From positions 86,490 through 150,489 of the forward strand of contig WGMB01000002.1 in the NCBI GenBank assembly GCA_016125275.1: a DNA stretch of 64,000 nt, read 5' to 3'. The DNA comes from Acidobacteriota bacterium (lineage in GTDB: Bacteria; Acidobacteriota; Terriglobia; Bryobacterales; UBA6623). A program made the translations under genes and the position numbers. Below the pieces are notes generated by a model. It had not been told where the DNA came from, ran no database searches, and worked only from the letters and a program-made list of their open reading frames with translations. Shown here in pieces: positions 26,428 to 36,107 of the stretch (positions are counted from its first letter, which is position 1; each line of letters opens with the position of its first letter).

Positions 26428-26472
26428 TCAGACACGGCAAGCTCGATTTTCTCAGAACATAGGGAGGCGGAA

Positions 26473-27030
26473 ATGAATCTTCTGGAGACGATCCTCGAGG
26501 CCCAAGGCGGCGGCGCGGTGCGTGGTTTGGCGCAGAATTTCGGCATCGACGAGAGGCAGGCCACGGCAGCGATTCAGCAGTTCCTGCCGGCGCTTTCGTC
26601 CGGATTGAAACGCAACGTCGGCTCCGAAGGGGGCCTGCAGGCGCTGCTGGGGGCGCTCGAAAAGGGCAGCCACGACCAGTACTTGCAGCAGCCCGAGCGG
26701 TTGACGCGGCCGGAGACTGTCTCCGACGGCAACGCCATTCTCGGCCATCTGCTCGGCGGCAAGGACGTCAGCCGCCAAGTGGCGGGCAACGCCGCGGCCA
26801 GCACCGGCTTGCCGGTGGATCTGCTCAAGCAGATGCTGCCGATCGTCGCCACCATGGCGATGGGCGCGCTGAGCAAGAACACGGCGCAACAAGGCATCCA
26901 GAGCCGCGCCGCCGCGCAACAGCCGGCCAACGACCTGCTGGGCATGCTCACGCCGATGCTCGACGCCGACGGCGACGGCTCGGTGGCCGACGACCTGCTC
27001 GGCATGGCGGCGAAGTTCTTCTCGCGCTAG
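26473..27030 (+). CDS. DUF937 family (YidB-like) protein
   Basis: A 185-aa soluble protein of the DUF937/YidB family. The N-terminus MNLLETILEAQGGGAVRGLAQNFGID is characteristic, with a helical ATAAIQQFLPALSSGLKRN segment next. The C-terminus has a calcium-binding-like DADGDGSVADDLLG motif (about residues 165-178), common in this family. The function is unknown. A strong GGGAGG Shine-Dalgarno sits 6 bases before the ATG. The M48 peptidase gene follows after 9 bp. Confidence 0.9.
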   Translation: MNLLETILEAQGGGAVRGLAQNFGIDERQATAAIQQFLPALSSGLKRNVGSEGGLQALLGALEKGSHDQYLQQPERLTRPETVSDGNAILGHLLGGKDVSRQVAGNAAASTGLPVDLLKQMLPIVATMAMGALSKNTAQQGIQSRAAAQQPANDLLGMLTPMLDADGDGSVADDLLGMAAKFFSR

Positions 27031-27039
27031 GGCTCAGCC

Positions 27040-27885
27040 ATGTCAGGCAATCCCTTCGGCGGCTTGGGCGGCCGCGCGCCGGTCCGGCGGCGAGGCCACA
27101 TCAAGTGGCTGCCGATCCTGCTTTTTCTGCTGTATTTGGGTTACTATTTCACGGCCAATCAAGAGCAGGTTCCGATCACGGGACGCTCGCAATTGGTGGA
27201 CATGTCGCGCGAGCAGGAGGCCGCCCTGGGCGTGCAGTCCTACCAGCAGATTCTGGCCGAGGAGCGCGTGGTCGGCTCCGGTGCGGAGGTGGATCTGGTG
27301 CGCGAGGTCGGCCGCCGCATCGCGCAGGCCGCCTCCACCGAAGACCCCGGCTTCGAGTGGGACTTCAACCTGATCGACTCCGACCAGGCCAACGCCTTCT
27401 GTCTGCCGGGCGGCAAGGTGGCCGTGTATACCGGGATCCTGCCCATCGCCCAGAACCCGGACGGCCTCGCCGTGGTGATGGGCCACGAGATCGCTCACGC
27501 CATCGCGCGGCACGGCGCCGAGCGGATCGCGCACCAGAAGCTGGTGCAGATCGGCTCGATGGCGGCGACCTACGCGCTCAGCGACATGGACTACCAGACC
27601 CAGAATATGGTGATGGGCGCGCTCGGCGTGGGGGCTCAGTACGGCGTGCTGCTGCCGTTTTCGCGCGAGCACGAGTCCGAAGCCGACTACATGGGACTGA
27701 TTTACGCCGCCAGGGCCTGCTTCGACCCGACCGAGGCGCCGGCCCTGTGGCAACGGATGGGCGAGGCCTCCGGCGGTCAGCCGGCGGAGTTCCTGTCCAC
27801 CCACCCCAGTCACGAAACGCGCGTTCGGCAGTTCGACGAGTGGATGCCGGAAGCGCTCGAGATTCGCAAGCAGTTCTGCGAGTAG
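27040..27885 (+). CDS. M48 family metalloprotease
   Basis: A 281-aa membrane-anchored zinc metalloprotease. One N-terminal helix (residues about 22-37, WLPILLFLLYLGYYFT) would place the catalytic domain outside the cytoplasm. The zinc motif HEIAH is at 149-153 and the third-ligand motif HESEADYMG at 211-219 (Glu214). It resembles the periplasmic BepA/LoiP branch of M48 rather than HtpX, because it has a single N-terminal helix and an AFCLPGGKVAVYTG segment. A role in envelope-protein quality control is an inference. It sits between the DUF937 and Kbp genes with short spacers. Confidence 0.93.
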   Translation: MSGNPFGGLGGRAPVRRRGHIKWLPILLFLLYLGYYFTANQEQVPITGRSQLVDMSREQEAALGVQSYQQILAEERVVGSGAEVDLVREVGRRIAQAASTEDPGFEWDFNLIDSDQANAFCLPGGKVAVYTGILPIAQNPDGLAVVMGHEIAHAIARHGAERIAHQKLVQIGSMAATYALSDMDYQTQNMVMGALGVGAQYGVLLPFSREHESEADYMGLIYAARACFDPTEAPALWQRMGEASGGQPAEFLSTHPSHETRVRQFDEWMPEALEIRKQFCE

Positions 27886-27914
27886 CCAACTCAACCAGTG
27901 GAGACGCAATACCC

Positions 27915-28370
27915 ATGGGACTTTTTGATTTCATTCGCGAGCTCGGTAAGAAGGTCATGCCGGGCAACGAGGCCGAAGAGATTCAGGCCGACATTACCAA
28001 GCTGCTCGGCGACCGCGTCGAGAACCTCTCCGTGAAGTACGACGACGGCGCGGTGACCCTGGGCGGCTTGGTGGACAGCCAGGCGACCAAGGAGAAAGTA
28101 GTGCTGCTGGCCGGCAACGTGAAGGGCGTGGCCAAGGTCGACGACGCCGGCTTGAGCGTGAAGCCCGCGCCCGAGCCGCCCAAGGAGCCCGAGCCCGAGT
28201 TCACCTTCTACACCATCGTCTCCGGCGACAGCCTGTGGAAGATCGCCTCCAAGTTCTACGGCAACGGCGCCAAGTGGAACGCGCTGTTCGAGGCCAACCG
28301 AGAGGTCATCCAAGACCCGGACAAGATCTACCCCGGGCAAGTCATTCGCGTCCCCAAGGCGTCCGCCTGA
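27915..28370 (+). CDS. kbp: BON-LysM protein, Kbp/YgaU-like
   Basis: A 151-aa protein with the exact layout of E. coli Kbp (YgaU, a K+-binding protein of 149 aa). An N-terminal MGLFDFIRELGKKVMPG segment is followed by a BON domain (about 22-87, GAVTLGGLVDSQATKEK and VDDAGL), a Pro/Glu linker, then a LysM domain (about 100-148, FYTIVSGDSLWKIASKFYG ... PDKIYPGQVIRVP). There is no signal peptide, as in Kbp. In E. coli the protein binds potassium and helps osmotic adaptation; whether this homologue does so is inferred. It is last in the DUF937-M48-Kbp run and is followed by an intrinsic terminator. Confidence 0.9.
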   Translation: MGLFDFIRELGKKVMPGNEAEEIQADITKLLGDRVENLSVKYDDGAVTLGGLVDSQATKEKVVLLAGNVKGVAKVDDAGLSVKPAPEPPKEPEPEFTFYTIVSGDSLWKIASKFYGNGAKWNALFEANREVIQDPDKIYPGQVIRVPKASA

Positions 28371-28387
28371 GGCGCTGCGGTCCTTCC

Positions 28388-28417
28388 AGGCGGCCCCTGC
28401 AATTGGGGGCCGCCTTT
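28388..28417 (+). terminator. Intrinsic terminator after kbp
   Basis: A perfect stem AGGCGGCCCC (28388-28397) / GGGGCCGCCT (28406-28415) surrounds an 8-nt loop and is followed by a short T run. It begins 18 bp after the kbp stop codon. Confidence 0.8.
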
Positions 28418-28666
28418 CCGCTTCTTGCGCCTCGGTCGCCCGAGAACAGCGCCTCCTCCTCCCCGCCGGCGCGCATACTCCGCTCGCCGCCATCCCGGAA
28501 TAGACACCACTTAATTAGGGGGGTTCATACCCCACTGTTCGGGTTGTACCGATTCCGGGGAGCCCCTACCCTACGACAGCTTTCTATTCCCGATAGTAGG
28601 GGATGGGCCGCGGCCCAATTCGGCCGGCCCTTGGGGAGTCCGTCGTTGAGGAGGAAAAGCATTGTG
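28418..28666 (+). promoter_or_regulatory. Upstream region of the first TonB receptor
   Basis: About 250 bp without a gene. It contains several G4/C4 runs, including an inverted pair CCCCTAC (28563-28569) / GTAGGGG (28596-28602) that could fold or bind a regulator. A strong AGGAGGAAAAG Shine-Dalgarno (about 28649-28659) lies just before the receptor start. No clear -35/-10 was found. Confidence 0.35.
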
Positions 28667-31600
28667 ATGAGACGCAACCTAGCCGTACGCGTGCTCGGAC
28701 TGGGGATCGGCCTGCTGTGCCTGACGGCCGCAGGGTGGGCCCAGGGAGTCCAAGGGGTGATCACCGGACAGGTGATCGACCCGAGCGGGGCCGCCATTCC
28801 GGGGGCCAAGATCATTGCCACCAACATCGCTACCAACGTCAGCTCGGCCACCGAGTCGGCGGCCAGCGGCGACTTTACATTGCCGGCTTATCCGGGGACT
28901 TACCGTTTGGAGGCCGAAGCCGACGGCTTCAAGCGTTATCGCCGCGACCAGGTGACCGTCGCGGCCTCGACCACGGTCCGCGTGGATGTGCTGCTCGAGC
29001 TCGGTTCGGTCTCGGAGACCGTGGAAGTTTCCGGCAGCCTGCTGACGGTGCAGACCGAAGACGCCAAGGTCAGCACGTCGGTGGAGAACAAGCTCGTCGA
29101 CGAGCTGCCACTGGTGGTTTCAGGCACCTTGCGCAGCCCATTCAACCTGATTACGATCGCCGCCCAGGCCAATCAGCTCAGCGGCTCGGATATGTCGATC
29201 GGCGGCGGCCAGTCCGGCGCCTGGAACGCCACCATGGACGGCTTGTCGATCGCCACCAACCGCACGGCCAACCAGGACGAGATCGCCTACACGGCGCCGT
29301 CTGTGGAGGCGATTACGGAAGTCACCGTCGACACCAACGGCTTCAAGGCCGAGTACGGCCAGGCCGGCGGCGGCGTGCTGACGTTCTCATCCAAGTCGGG
29401 CACGAATGATTTTCACGGCACCGCTTATGAGTTTCTGCGCAACGAAAAGCTCGACGCGCGCGGCTTCTTCGCCGGCACCCGCGCCGTGCTCAAGCAGCAT
29501 GACTACGGGGCCTCCGGCGGCGGGCCGATCATCAAGAACCGCACTTTCTTCTACACCGCCTACGAAGCCTTCCGCAATCGTGACGGCGCCAACGACATCA
29601 TCCAGAGCGTAGCCACGCCGGAGATGTACAACGGCGACTTCTCCAACTGGGTGAACCCCGCCGGAGACGTCCTCCAAATCTACGATCCGTCGACCACCCA
29701 GGCCTCGCCCAGTGGCGGCTTTCTGCGTGACCCGTTCGCGAACAACCAGATTCCCCAGTCGCGCTTCTCGCCGCTCGCGATGGGAGTGATCCCGTACGCC
29801 CAAGACATCACCCCGAATCGGGGCGGTGCGGCGGGTAGTGTGGACTACGTCCGCAACAACTGGATCACTACCAACGGAACCCTGGTCCGTCCGCAGGACA
29901 AGTTCTCGGCCAAAGTCGACCACTTGTTCAACGACGCGCACCGCATCGCCTACTTCTTCAACATCACCAAGTTCCGCCTGAAGCCCGGCCCCGGCGGACC
30001 TCCCGGGCTGCCGACGCCGCTGTGGACCGGCCAAGTGCAGAAGTTCGACACCCAGGCCCACCGTATGACCTACGACTGGGTAGTCACGCCCACGATGGTC
30101 AACCACATGTCGTTCGGCTGGAACAAGTTCTACAAGGTCTCGCAGTCGTCGGCCTACGACGCCAACGGCGACTGGGGCTCGAAGGTGGGCTGCTTCCCCA
30201 ACGTGATCGACTGCAACCGCAACTTTCCGATGATCACCTTCTCGGAGTTCAGCGGCTGGGGCGGCGCGGCGCTGAACGGAACGGGGCAGCCGATGCTCGC
30301 CATCAAGGACGACCTGAGCATCGTGAAGGGCAAGCACACCATCAAGTTCGGCGGCTCCTTCCAGCGACAGGAAGCCAACGGCTTCGGCGAGCAGTGCATC
30401 GCCGGCTGCATCGACTTCAGCTTCAAGGGCACCAGCATCCCCGGCAACACGAGCTTCAACTCGGGCAGCTCGTTCGCCTCCTTCCTGCTCGGCGAAGCCA
30501 ACAGCGGCGGCACCGAGACGGTTCGCGACGTCAACCAGATCTACAACTACTTCGGCTTCTACATTCAGGACGACTGGCGGCTGAGCTCCAAGCTGACCAT
30601 GAACATCGGTCTGCGCTGGGACTACACCGCGCCGCCGTACTCGGGCAAGGACGAGTACTCGGACTTCACGCCCGACCGGCCCAACCCGGCCGTCAACGGA
30701 TTCCCCGGCGCGCTGCGCTTCTCGGGCTTCGGCGAGGGCACCGAGAACAGCCGCACGCTGGTGGGCAAGTGGCCCTGGGGCTTCGGCCCGCGGATCGGCT
30801 TGGCCTACCAGTTGGATTCCAAGACGACGATGCGAGCGGCCTTCGGACGTTCGTTCAGCCGCGTGACGGCCGTGGCCGGCTCCGGACACTTTGCCGGCTT
30901 CATCGGCAACTGGCGCTTCAACAGCCTCGACGACGGCATCACGCCGGCGTTCCGCTGGGACCAGGGCCTGCCCTACTATCCTCTGCCGCGCACGCTCGAC
31001 CCGAACGCGCCGCTCGACCCGTCGTTCGCCAACAACCAGAACGTGCACCACTGGCAGCAGCCCGACGCCACCCGCGCGCCGGAGAACTACTACTGGACCT
31101 TCAACCTGCAGCGCGAAGTCTTCCGCAACACGGTGTTCGAGGCGGCCTACACGGCCAACATCGGCGCCAACCTGCAAGCCGGCCTGGTGAACATGAACCA
31201 GGTGCCGACGCCGATCTGGAACGACCTGGTCTCGCGCTATGGCGCCACCCAGGCGGCCAGCCTGCTGCGCGGCTCGATCACCTCGGCCGCGGCGCAGAAC
31301 GCCGGCATCAACGCGCCGTACGCCAACTTCTTCGACCCCAGCGTGCAGCAGGTGCGTTCGGTCAACCAGGCGCTGCGGCCCTACCCGCAGTACTTGGGGA
31401 TTCAGACCGGCGGCCAGGGCGGCGACAAGTCCGGGCACTCGAGCTACCACGCCATGGTGCTGCGGGCGACCCGGCGCTTCTCCGACGGTCTGGCCTTCGA
31501 GTGGAACTACACCTTCTCGAAGCTCATCACCGACGCCGATGACTACAACGAAGGCGACGGCACCACCCAGGACCAGTACAACCGCCGCAACGAGAAGTCG

Positions 31601-32176
31601 ATCGGCGAGTTCGACCTGACCCACGTGGTGAAGATGTCAACGGTGTATGAGCTGCCGTTCGGCAAGGGCAAGCGCTTCGCGGGCAACGCCGGCAAGGCTG
31701 TCAACGCCGTGATCGGCGGCTGGCGGGTCGGTTTCATCCAGACCTACCAAAGCGGCTTCCCGTACCGTTTGCAGCGCAACAACCCATTGCCGATCTTCAA
31801 CCGCGACACCCGGCCGACGATCACCTCCTACGACGGCTGGCGGGCGCCGCTGGCCGGAGGCAGCTTCGACCCCTCGGTCGACCGCTTCATCGACAAGAGC
31901 ATCTTCCCTGCCCAGCCGACCGATTTCGGCAACGCCACGCGGCTCAACCCCAAGGTGCGGCTGTTCCCGCGCTTCAATGAGAACGTCAGCCTGGCGAAAA
32001 CCTTCGGGCTCACTGAGAAATTCCGTCTGGACCTGCGTTGGGAAGCCTTCAATCTTCTCAACCGGACGGTGTTTTCCGAAGGCAACCACAACATCAACAG
32101 CAACAGCTTCGGGGTCGTGACGAGCCAGGTCAACCAGGCTCGTTCGATGCAGGTGGGCTTGAAGTTGTACTGGTAA
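28667..32176 (+). CDS. Oar-like TonB-dependent receptor (first copy of tandem pair)
   Basis: A 1169-aa outer-membrane receptor. After a signal peptide (about 1-26, ending TAAGWAQ) comes a carboxypeptidase-regulatory-like beta-sandwich (about 30-110; GVITGQVIDPSGAAIPGAK, GDFTLPAYPGTYRLEAEADGF), then a plug (FNLITIAAQAN, DEIAYTAPSVEAITEVTVDTN) and a long beta-barrel. It ends in the aromatic outer-membrane signal (KLYW). The start can be ATG 28667 or the in-frame GTG one codon earlier. Such Acidobacteria-typical receptors are thought to import oligosaccharides or other large ligands with TonB energy; the ligand is unknown. It is a close paralogue of the next gene with exactly the same length. 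Confidence 0.93.
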   Translation: MRRNLAVRVLGLGIGLLCLTAAGWAQGVQGVITGQVIDPSGAAIPGAKIIATNIATNVSSATESAASGDFTLPAYPGTYRLEAEADGFKRYRRDQVTVAASTTVRVDVLLELGSVSETVEVSGSLLTVQTEDAKVSTSVENKLVDELPLVVSGTLRSPFNLITIAAQANQLSGSDMSIGGGQSGAWNATMDGLSIATNRTANQDEIAYTAPSVEAITEVTVDTNGFKAEYGQAGGGVLTFSSKSGTNDFHGTAYEFLRNEKLDARGFFAGTRAVLKQHDYGASGGGPIIKNRTFFYTAYEAFRNRDGANDIIQSVATPEMYNGDFSNWVNPAGDVLQIYDPSTTQASPSGGFLRDPFANNQIPQSRFSPLAMGVIPYAQDITPNRGGAAGSVDYVRNNWITTNGTLVRPQDKFSAKVDHLFNDAHRIAYFFNITKFRLKPGPGGPPGLPTPLWTGQVQKFDTQAHRMTYDWVVTPTMVNHMSFGWNKFYKVSQSSAYDANGDWGSKVGCFPNVIDCNRNFPMITFSEFSGWGGAALNGTGQPMLAIKDDLSIVKGKHTIKFGGSFQRQEANGFGEQCIAGCIDFSFKGTSIPGNTSFNSGSSFASFLLGEANSGGTETVRDVNQIYNYFGFYIQDDWRLSSKLTMNIGLRWDYTAPPYSGKDEYSDFTPDRPNPAVNGFPGALRFSGFGEGTENSRTLVGKWPWGFGPRIGLAYQLDSKTTMRAAFGRSFSRVTAVAGSGHFAGFIGNWRFNSLDDGITPAFRWDQGLPYYPLPRTLDPNAPLDPSFANNQNVHHWQQPDATRAPENYYWTFNLQREVFRNTVFEAAYTANIGANLQAGLVNMNQVPTPIWNDLVSRYGATQAASLLRGSITSAAAQNAGINAPYANFFDPSVQQVRSVNQALRPYPQYLGIQTGGQGGDKSGHSSYHAMVLRATRRFSDGLAFEWNYTFSKLITDADDYNEGDGTTQDQYNRRNEKSIGEFDLTHVVKMSTVYELPFGKGKRFAGNAGKAVNAVIGGWRVGFIQTYQSGFPYRLQRNNPLPIFNRDTRPTITSYDGWRAPLAGGSFDPSVDRFIDKSIFPAQPTDFGNATRLNPKVRLFPRFNENVSLAKTFGLTEKFRLDLRWEAFNLLNRTVFSEGNHNINSNSFGVVTSQVNQARSMQVGLKLYW

Positions 32177-32539
32177 ACCGGAAAAGGCGGGCCCCGGGAT
32201 GCAGGGGGCTCTCGCCCGGAGCTGCGCTGCAAATTCGCGGGCGGGCTCCCCGGGTTGGGATGGCAAAAGGCCGGTCGCTGGGCGTTTGACGCGCCCCGGC
32301 CGGCCTTCGTCATTTCCGCCGTTCGGACGCGGCCCGCATCTCCCAGCCTTCTGAAATCAGAGAGTTACGATTCTGAAAGCCTCTCCTCGCCATGCCTTTT
32401 CGCCGTGATTCTCCTCGTTTAGAGGGATTGCTGCGAAAACGGCGCGGGACTAATCTTACAGCCGCTCTGTTCGCAGAACTAGGGGGAAGTCGGCGTCTAT
32501 CCGCCGGCTTCGAGGTTGTTTGGAGGAGGAAAGTCTAGA
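32177..32539 (+). promoter_or_regulatory. Spacer between the two receptors: terminator then candidate promoter
   Basis: This 363-bp gap holds a terminator-like hairpin in its first third (listed separately). In its second half there is a candidate promoter, TTGCTG (32428-32433), 17 bp, TAATCT (32451-32456), each hexamer matching the sigma-70 consensus at only 3 of 6 positions. A TGGAGGAGGAAAG ribosome-binding stretch lies right before the second receptor. The two receptors therefore look separately transcribed. I see no gene or RNA here. Confidence 0.4.
32267..32307 (+). terminator. Hairpin terminator after first TonB receptor
   Basis: An outer stem AAGGCCGG (32267-32274) / CCGGCCTT (32300-32307) encloses an inner stem GGGCG/CGCCC with a 7-nt loop. 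It lies 90 bp after the receptor stop; the following T run is weak (CGTCATTT). Confidence 0.6.
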
Positions 32540-35500
32540 ATGCTACGGAACCTAGCTGTCCGTGTAATTGCATTTGCATTCGCGTTCAGCGTGCTCACCC
32601 CGTCGGTTTGGGCGCAAGGCGCACAAGGCGTCATCACCGGACAGGTGATCGACCCCACCGGCGCTGCCATTCCCGGCGCGCAAATCGTGGCGACCAACAT
32701 CGCCACCAATATCAGCTCCACCACGGAGTCAGCCGCCACCGGCGACTTTACATTGCCGGCCTATCCCGGCGTCTATCGGCTGGAAGCCGAAGCCGACGGA
32801 TTCAAACGCTACCGCCGCGACCAGGTGACGGTCGCCGCCTCGACCACCGTCCGCGTGGACGTGACGCTCGAGCTCGGCTCGGTGTCGGAGACGATCGAGG
32901 TCTCGGGCAGCCTGTTGACGGTCCAGACCGAGGACGCCAAGGTCAGCACGTCGGTGGAGAACAAGCTCGTCGACGAGCTGCCGCTGGTGGTTTCAGGCAC
33001 CTTGCGCAGCCCGTTCAACCTGATCACCATCGCCGCCCAGGCCAATGAGGTCAGCGGCTCGAAGATGTCGCTGGGCGGCGGCCAGGTCGGCGCCTGGAAC
33101 GCCACCATGGACGGGTTGTCGATCAACACCAACCGCACGGCCAACCAGGAGGAGATCGCCTATACGGCGCCTTCGGTGGAAGCCATTACGGAAGTCACGG
33201 TGGACACCAACGGCTTCAAGGCCGAGTACGGGCAAGCCGGCGGCGGCGTGCTGACGTTCTCGTCCAAGTCGGGCACCAACGAGTTCCACGGCACGGCCTA
33301 TGAGTTCCTGCGCAACGAAAAGCTCGATGCGCGCGGCTTCTTCGCCGGCACCCGCGCCGTGCTCAAGCAGCATGACTACGGCGTCTCCGGCGGCGGGCCG
33401 ATCATCAAGAACCGCACGTTTTTCTACTCGGCCTACGAGGCCTTCCGCAACCGCCAGGGCTCCAACGCGATCATCCAGAGCATCGCCACGCCGGAGATGT
33501 ACAACGGAGACTTCTCCAACTGGGTCAGCTCGTCGGGCAGCGTATTGCAGATCTACGATCCCGCCACGACGCAGGCCTCGCCCAGCGGCGGCTTCATGCG
33601 CGACCCGTTCGCGAACAACCAGATCCCAAAGTCGCGCTTCTCGTCGTTGGCCGCCGGCGTGATTCCCTTCGCGCAGGACGTGACGCCCAACCGCGGCGGC
33701 GTGCTCGGCACCAGCGACTACGTGCGCAACAACTGGATCACCACCAACGGCACGCTGGTCCGCCCGCAGGACAAGTTCTCTACCAAGGTGGACCACTTGT
33801 TCAACGACGCGCACCGGATCGCTTACTTTTTCAACATCACCAAGTTCCGCGAGCGGCCCGGCCCGGGCGGACCTCCCGGGTTGCCCGAGCCCTTGTGGAC
33901 CGGCCAGGTGCAGAAGTTCAACACCCAGGCCCACCGCATGACCTATGACTGGGTGGTCACACCCACGATGGTCAACCACCTCTCGGTCGGCTGGAACAAG
34001 TTCTACAAGGTGTCTCAATCGTCGGTTTACGACGTGAACGGCGACTGGGGCTCGCAGGTGGGCTGCTTCCCCAACGTGATCGACTGCAACCGCAACTTCC
34101 CCAACATCTCCTTCTCGGAGTTCAGCTCGTGGGGCGGCGCGGCGCTCAACGGCACCGGCCAGCCAATGCTCGCCATCAAAGACGACTTCAGCGTGGTCAA
34201 GGGCAAGCACACCATCAAGTTCGGCGGTTCGTTCCAGCGCCAGGAAGCCAACGGCTTTGGCGAGCAGTGCATCGCCGGCTGCATCGGGTTCAGCTTCAAG
34301 GGCACCAGCATCCCCGGCAACACGAGCTTCAACTCGGGCAGCTCGTTCGCGTCGTTCCTGCTCGGCGAGGCCTTCAGCGGCGGCACCGAGACGGAGCGCT
34401 TCGTCAACCAGATCTACAACTACTCCGGCTTCTACGTGCAGGACGACTGGCGTCTGACGCCCAAGCTGACCATGAACATCGGTCTGCGTTGGGACTACAC
34501 GGCGCCGCCGTACTCGGGCAAGAACGAGTACTCGGACTTCACGCCCGACCGGCCCAACCCGGCCGTCAACAACTACCCCGGCGCGCTGCGCTTTGCGGGC
34601 TTCGGCGACGGCACCGAGAACAGCCGCACGCTGGTGAAGAACTGGCCCTGGGGCTTCGGTCCGCGGCTCGGCTTGGCCTACCAGTTGGACTCCAAGACGA
34701 CCATCCGCTCGGCCTTCGGGCGCTCGTTCAGCCGCGTGACGGCCGTGGCCGGCTCCGGCCACTTCGCCGGTTTCATCGGCAACTGGAGCTTCAACAGCCA
34801 GGACGACGGCATCACGCCGGCGTTCCGTTGGGATCAGGGCCTGCCCTTCTATCCGCTGCCGCGCACGCTCGACCCGAACGCGCCGCTCGACCCGTCGTTC
34901 GCCAACAACCAGGCCGTGCACTTCTGGCAGCAGTCCGACGCCGCCCGCGCGCCGGAGAACTACTACTGGACGTTCAACATCCAGCGCCAGGTGGCCAAGA
35001 ACACGGTGTTCGAGGCGGCCTACACGGCCAACATCGGCGCCCGTCTCCAGACCGGCCTGGTGAACCTGAATCAGGTGCCGACTCCGGTCTGGAACGATCT
35101 GGTCTCGCGCTACGGCGTCACCCAAGCGGGCGCCCTTTTGCGCGGCTCGATCACCTCGGCGGCCGCGCAGAACGCCGGCATCAACGCACCGTACGCCAAC
35201 TTCTTCGACCCCAGCGTGCAGCAGGTGCGTTCGGTCAATCAGGCGCTCCGGCCCTACCCGCAGTACCTGCAGATTCAGACCGGCGGACAAGGCGGCGACA
35301 AGTCCGGCCATTCCGCCTACCACGCGATGGTGCTGCGGGCGACCCGGCGCTTCTCCGACGGCCTAGCCTTCGAGTGGAACTACACCTTCTCCAAGCTCAT
35401 CACCGACGCCGACGACTACAACGAAGGCGACGGTACGACGCAGGACCAGTACAACCGCCGCAACGAGAAGTCGATCGGCGAGTTCGACCTGACCCACGTG

Positions 35501-36049
35501 GTGAAGATGTCGACCGTGTATGAGCTGCCGTTCGGCAAGGGCAAGCGCTTTGCGGGAGGGGCCAACAAGGCCGTCAACGCCGTGATCGGCGGCTGGCGCA
35601 TCGGCCTGATCCAGATCTACCAGAGCGGCTCGCCCTACCGCTTGCAGCGCAACAACCCCTTGCCGATCTTCAACCGCGAGACGCGGCCGACGATCACCTC
35701 CTACGACGACTGGCGCGCGCCGATCGCGGGCGACAAGTTCGACCCGGCGGTGGACGTCTTCGTCGACAAGAGCATCTTCCCGACGCAGCCCACCGACTTC
35801 GGCAACGCCACCCGTCACAACCCGAAGCTTCGCTCGTTCCCGCTGTTCAACGAGAACATCAGCCTGGCGAAGACCTTCGCGGTGACGGAGAAGTTCCGGC
35901 TGGACCTGCGCGGCGAGGCCTTCAACCTGCTCAACCGCACCGTGTTTTCGGTCGGCAGCACGAACATCAACAGCAACACGTTCGGCGTCGTGACCAGTCA
36001 GGTCAACCAGCCGCGGTCGATGCAGATCGGCCTCAAGCTGTACTGGTAG
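32540..36049 (+). CDS. Oar-like TonB-dependent receptor (second copy of tandem pair)
   Basis: A 1169-aa paralogue of the preceding receptor with the same domain order: signal peptide (about 1-25, ending PSVWAQ), carboxypeptidase-regulatory-like domain, plug, long barrel and terminal KLYW. Most of the protein matches the first copy residue for residue. Differences cluster in the signal peptide and at scattered barrel or loop positions (for example LRFAGFGDG against LRFSGFGEG, and the IAGDKFDPAVDVFVDK segment near the C-terminus). The codon at 32540 is ATG with a GGAGGAGG Shine-Dalgarno. The pair clearly arose by tandem duplication and may recognise related ligands. Confidence 0.93.
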   Translation: MLRNLAVRVIAFAFAFSVLTPSVWAQGAQGVITGQVIDPTGAAIPGAQIVATNIATNISSTTESAATGDFTLPAYPGVYRLEAEADGFKRYRRDQVTVAASTTVRVDVTLELGSVSETIEVSGSLLTVQTEDAKVSTSVENKLVDELPLVVSGTLRSPFNLITIAAQANEVSGSKMSLGGGQVGAWNATMDGLSINTNRTANQEEIAYTAPSVEAITEVTVDTNGFKAEYGQAGGGVLTFSSKSGTNEFHGTAYEFLRNEKLDARGFFAGTRAVLKQHDYGVSGGGPIIKNRTFFYSAYEAFRNRQGSNAIIQSIATPEMYNGDFSNWVSSSGSVLQIYDPATTQASPSGGFMRDPFANNQIPKSRFSSLAAGVIPFAQDVTPNRGGVLGTSDYVRNNWITTNGTLVRPQDKFSTKVDHLFNDAHRIAYFFNITKFRERPGPGGPPGLPEPLWTGQVQKFNTQAHRMTYDWVVTPTMVNHLSVGWNKFYKVSQSSVYDVNGDWGSQVGCFPNVIDCNRNFPNISFSEFSSWGGAALNGTGQPMLAIKDDFSVVKGKHTIKFGGSFQRQEANGFGEQCIAGCIGFSFKGTSIPGNTSFNSGSSFASFLLGEAFSGGTETERFVNQIYNYSGFYVQDDWRLTPKLTMNIGLRWDYTAPPYSGKNEYSDFTPDRPNPAVNNYPGALRFAGFGDGTENSRTLVKNWPWGFGPRLGLAYQLDSKTTIRSAFGRSFSRVTAVAGSGHFAGFIGNWSFNSQDDGITPAFRWDQGLPFYPLPRTLDPNAPLDPSFANNQAVHFWQQSDAARAPENYYWTFNIQRQVAKNTVFEAAYTANIGARLQTGLVNLNQVPTPVWNDLVSRYGVTQAGALLRGSITSAAAQNAGINAPYANFFDPSVQQVRSVNQALRPYPQYLQIQTGGQGGDKSGHSAYHAMVLRATRRFSDGLAFEWNYTFSKLITDADDYNEGDGTTQDQYNRRNEKSIGEFDLTHVVKMSTVYELPFGKGKRFAGGANKAVNAVIGGWRIGLIQIYQSGSPYRLQRNNPLPIFNRETRPTITSYDDWRAPIAGDKFDPAVDVFVDKSIFPTQPTDFGNATRHNPKLRSFPLFNENISLAKTFAVTEKFRLDLRGEAFNLLNRTVFSVGSTNINSNTFGVVTSQVNQPRSMQIGLKLYW

Positions 36050-36062
36050 TCCGGCAAGAAAG

Positions 36063-36100
36063 CCCGCTCATGGCCGCCGAGCCACGGCGCCATGAGCGGG
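36063..36100. terminator. Bidirectional hairpin between convergent genes
   Basis: A perfect 11-bp stem CCCGCTCATGG (36063-36073) / CCATGAGCGGG (36090-36100) encloses a further 5-bp CGCCG/CGGCG stem with a 5-nt loop. It lies in the 58-bp gap between the second TonB receptor (plus) and the bd-like cytochrome gene (minus). On the minus strand it is followed by CTTTCTT, so it should work best for the respiratory operon. Confidence 0.75.
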
Positions 36101-36107
36101 TCGCCGG

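Noticed and set aside
29387..31624. A 745-codon minus-strand open frame, with a similar one at 32993-35323
   Set aside because: Both are the same antisense shadow of the duplicated TonB receptors. Their mutual similarity merely reflects the duplication.
28667..36049. The receptor pair as a phase-variable or shuffling locus
   Set aside because: No invertase, recombinase, inverted repeats or silent partial cassettes are present; a simple tandem duplication explains the data.
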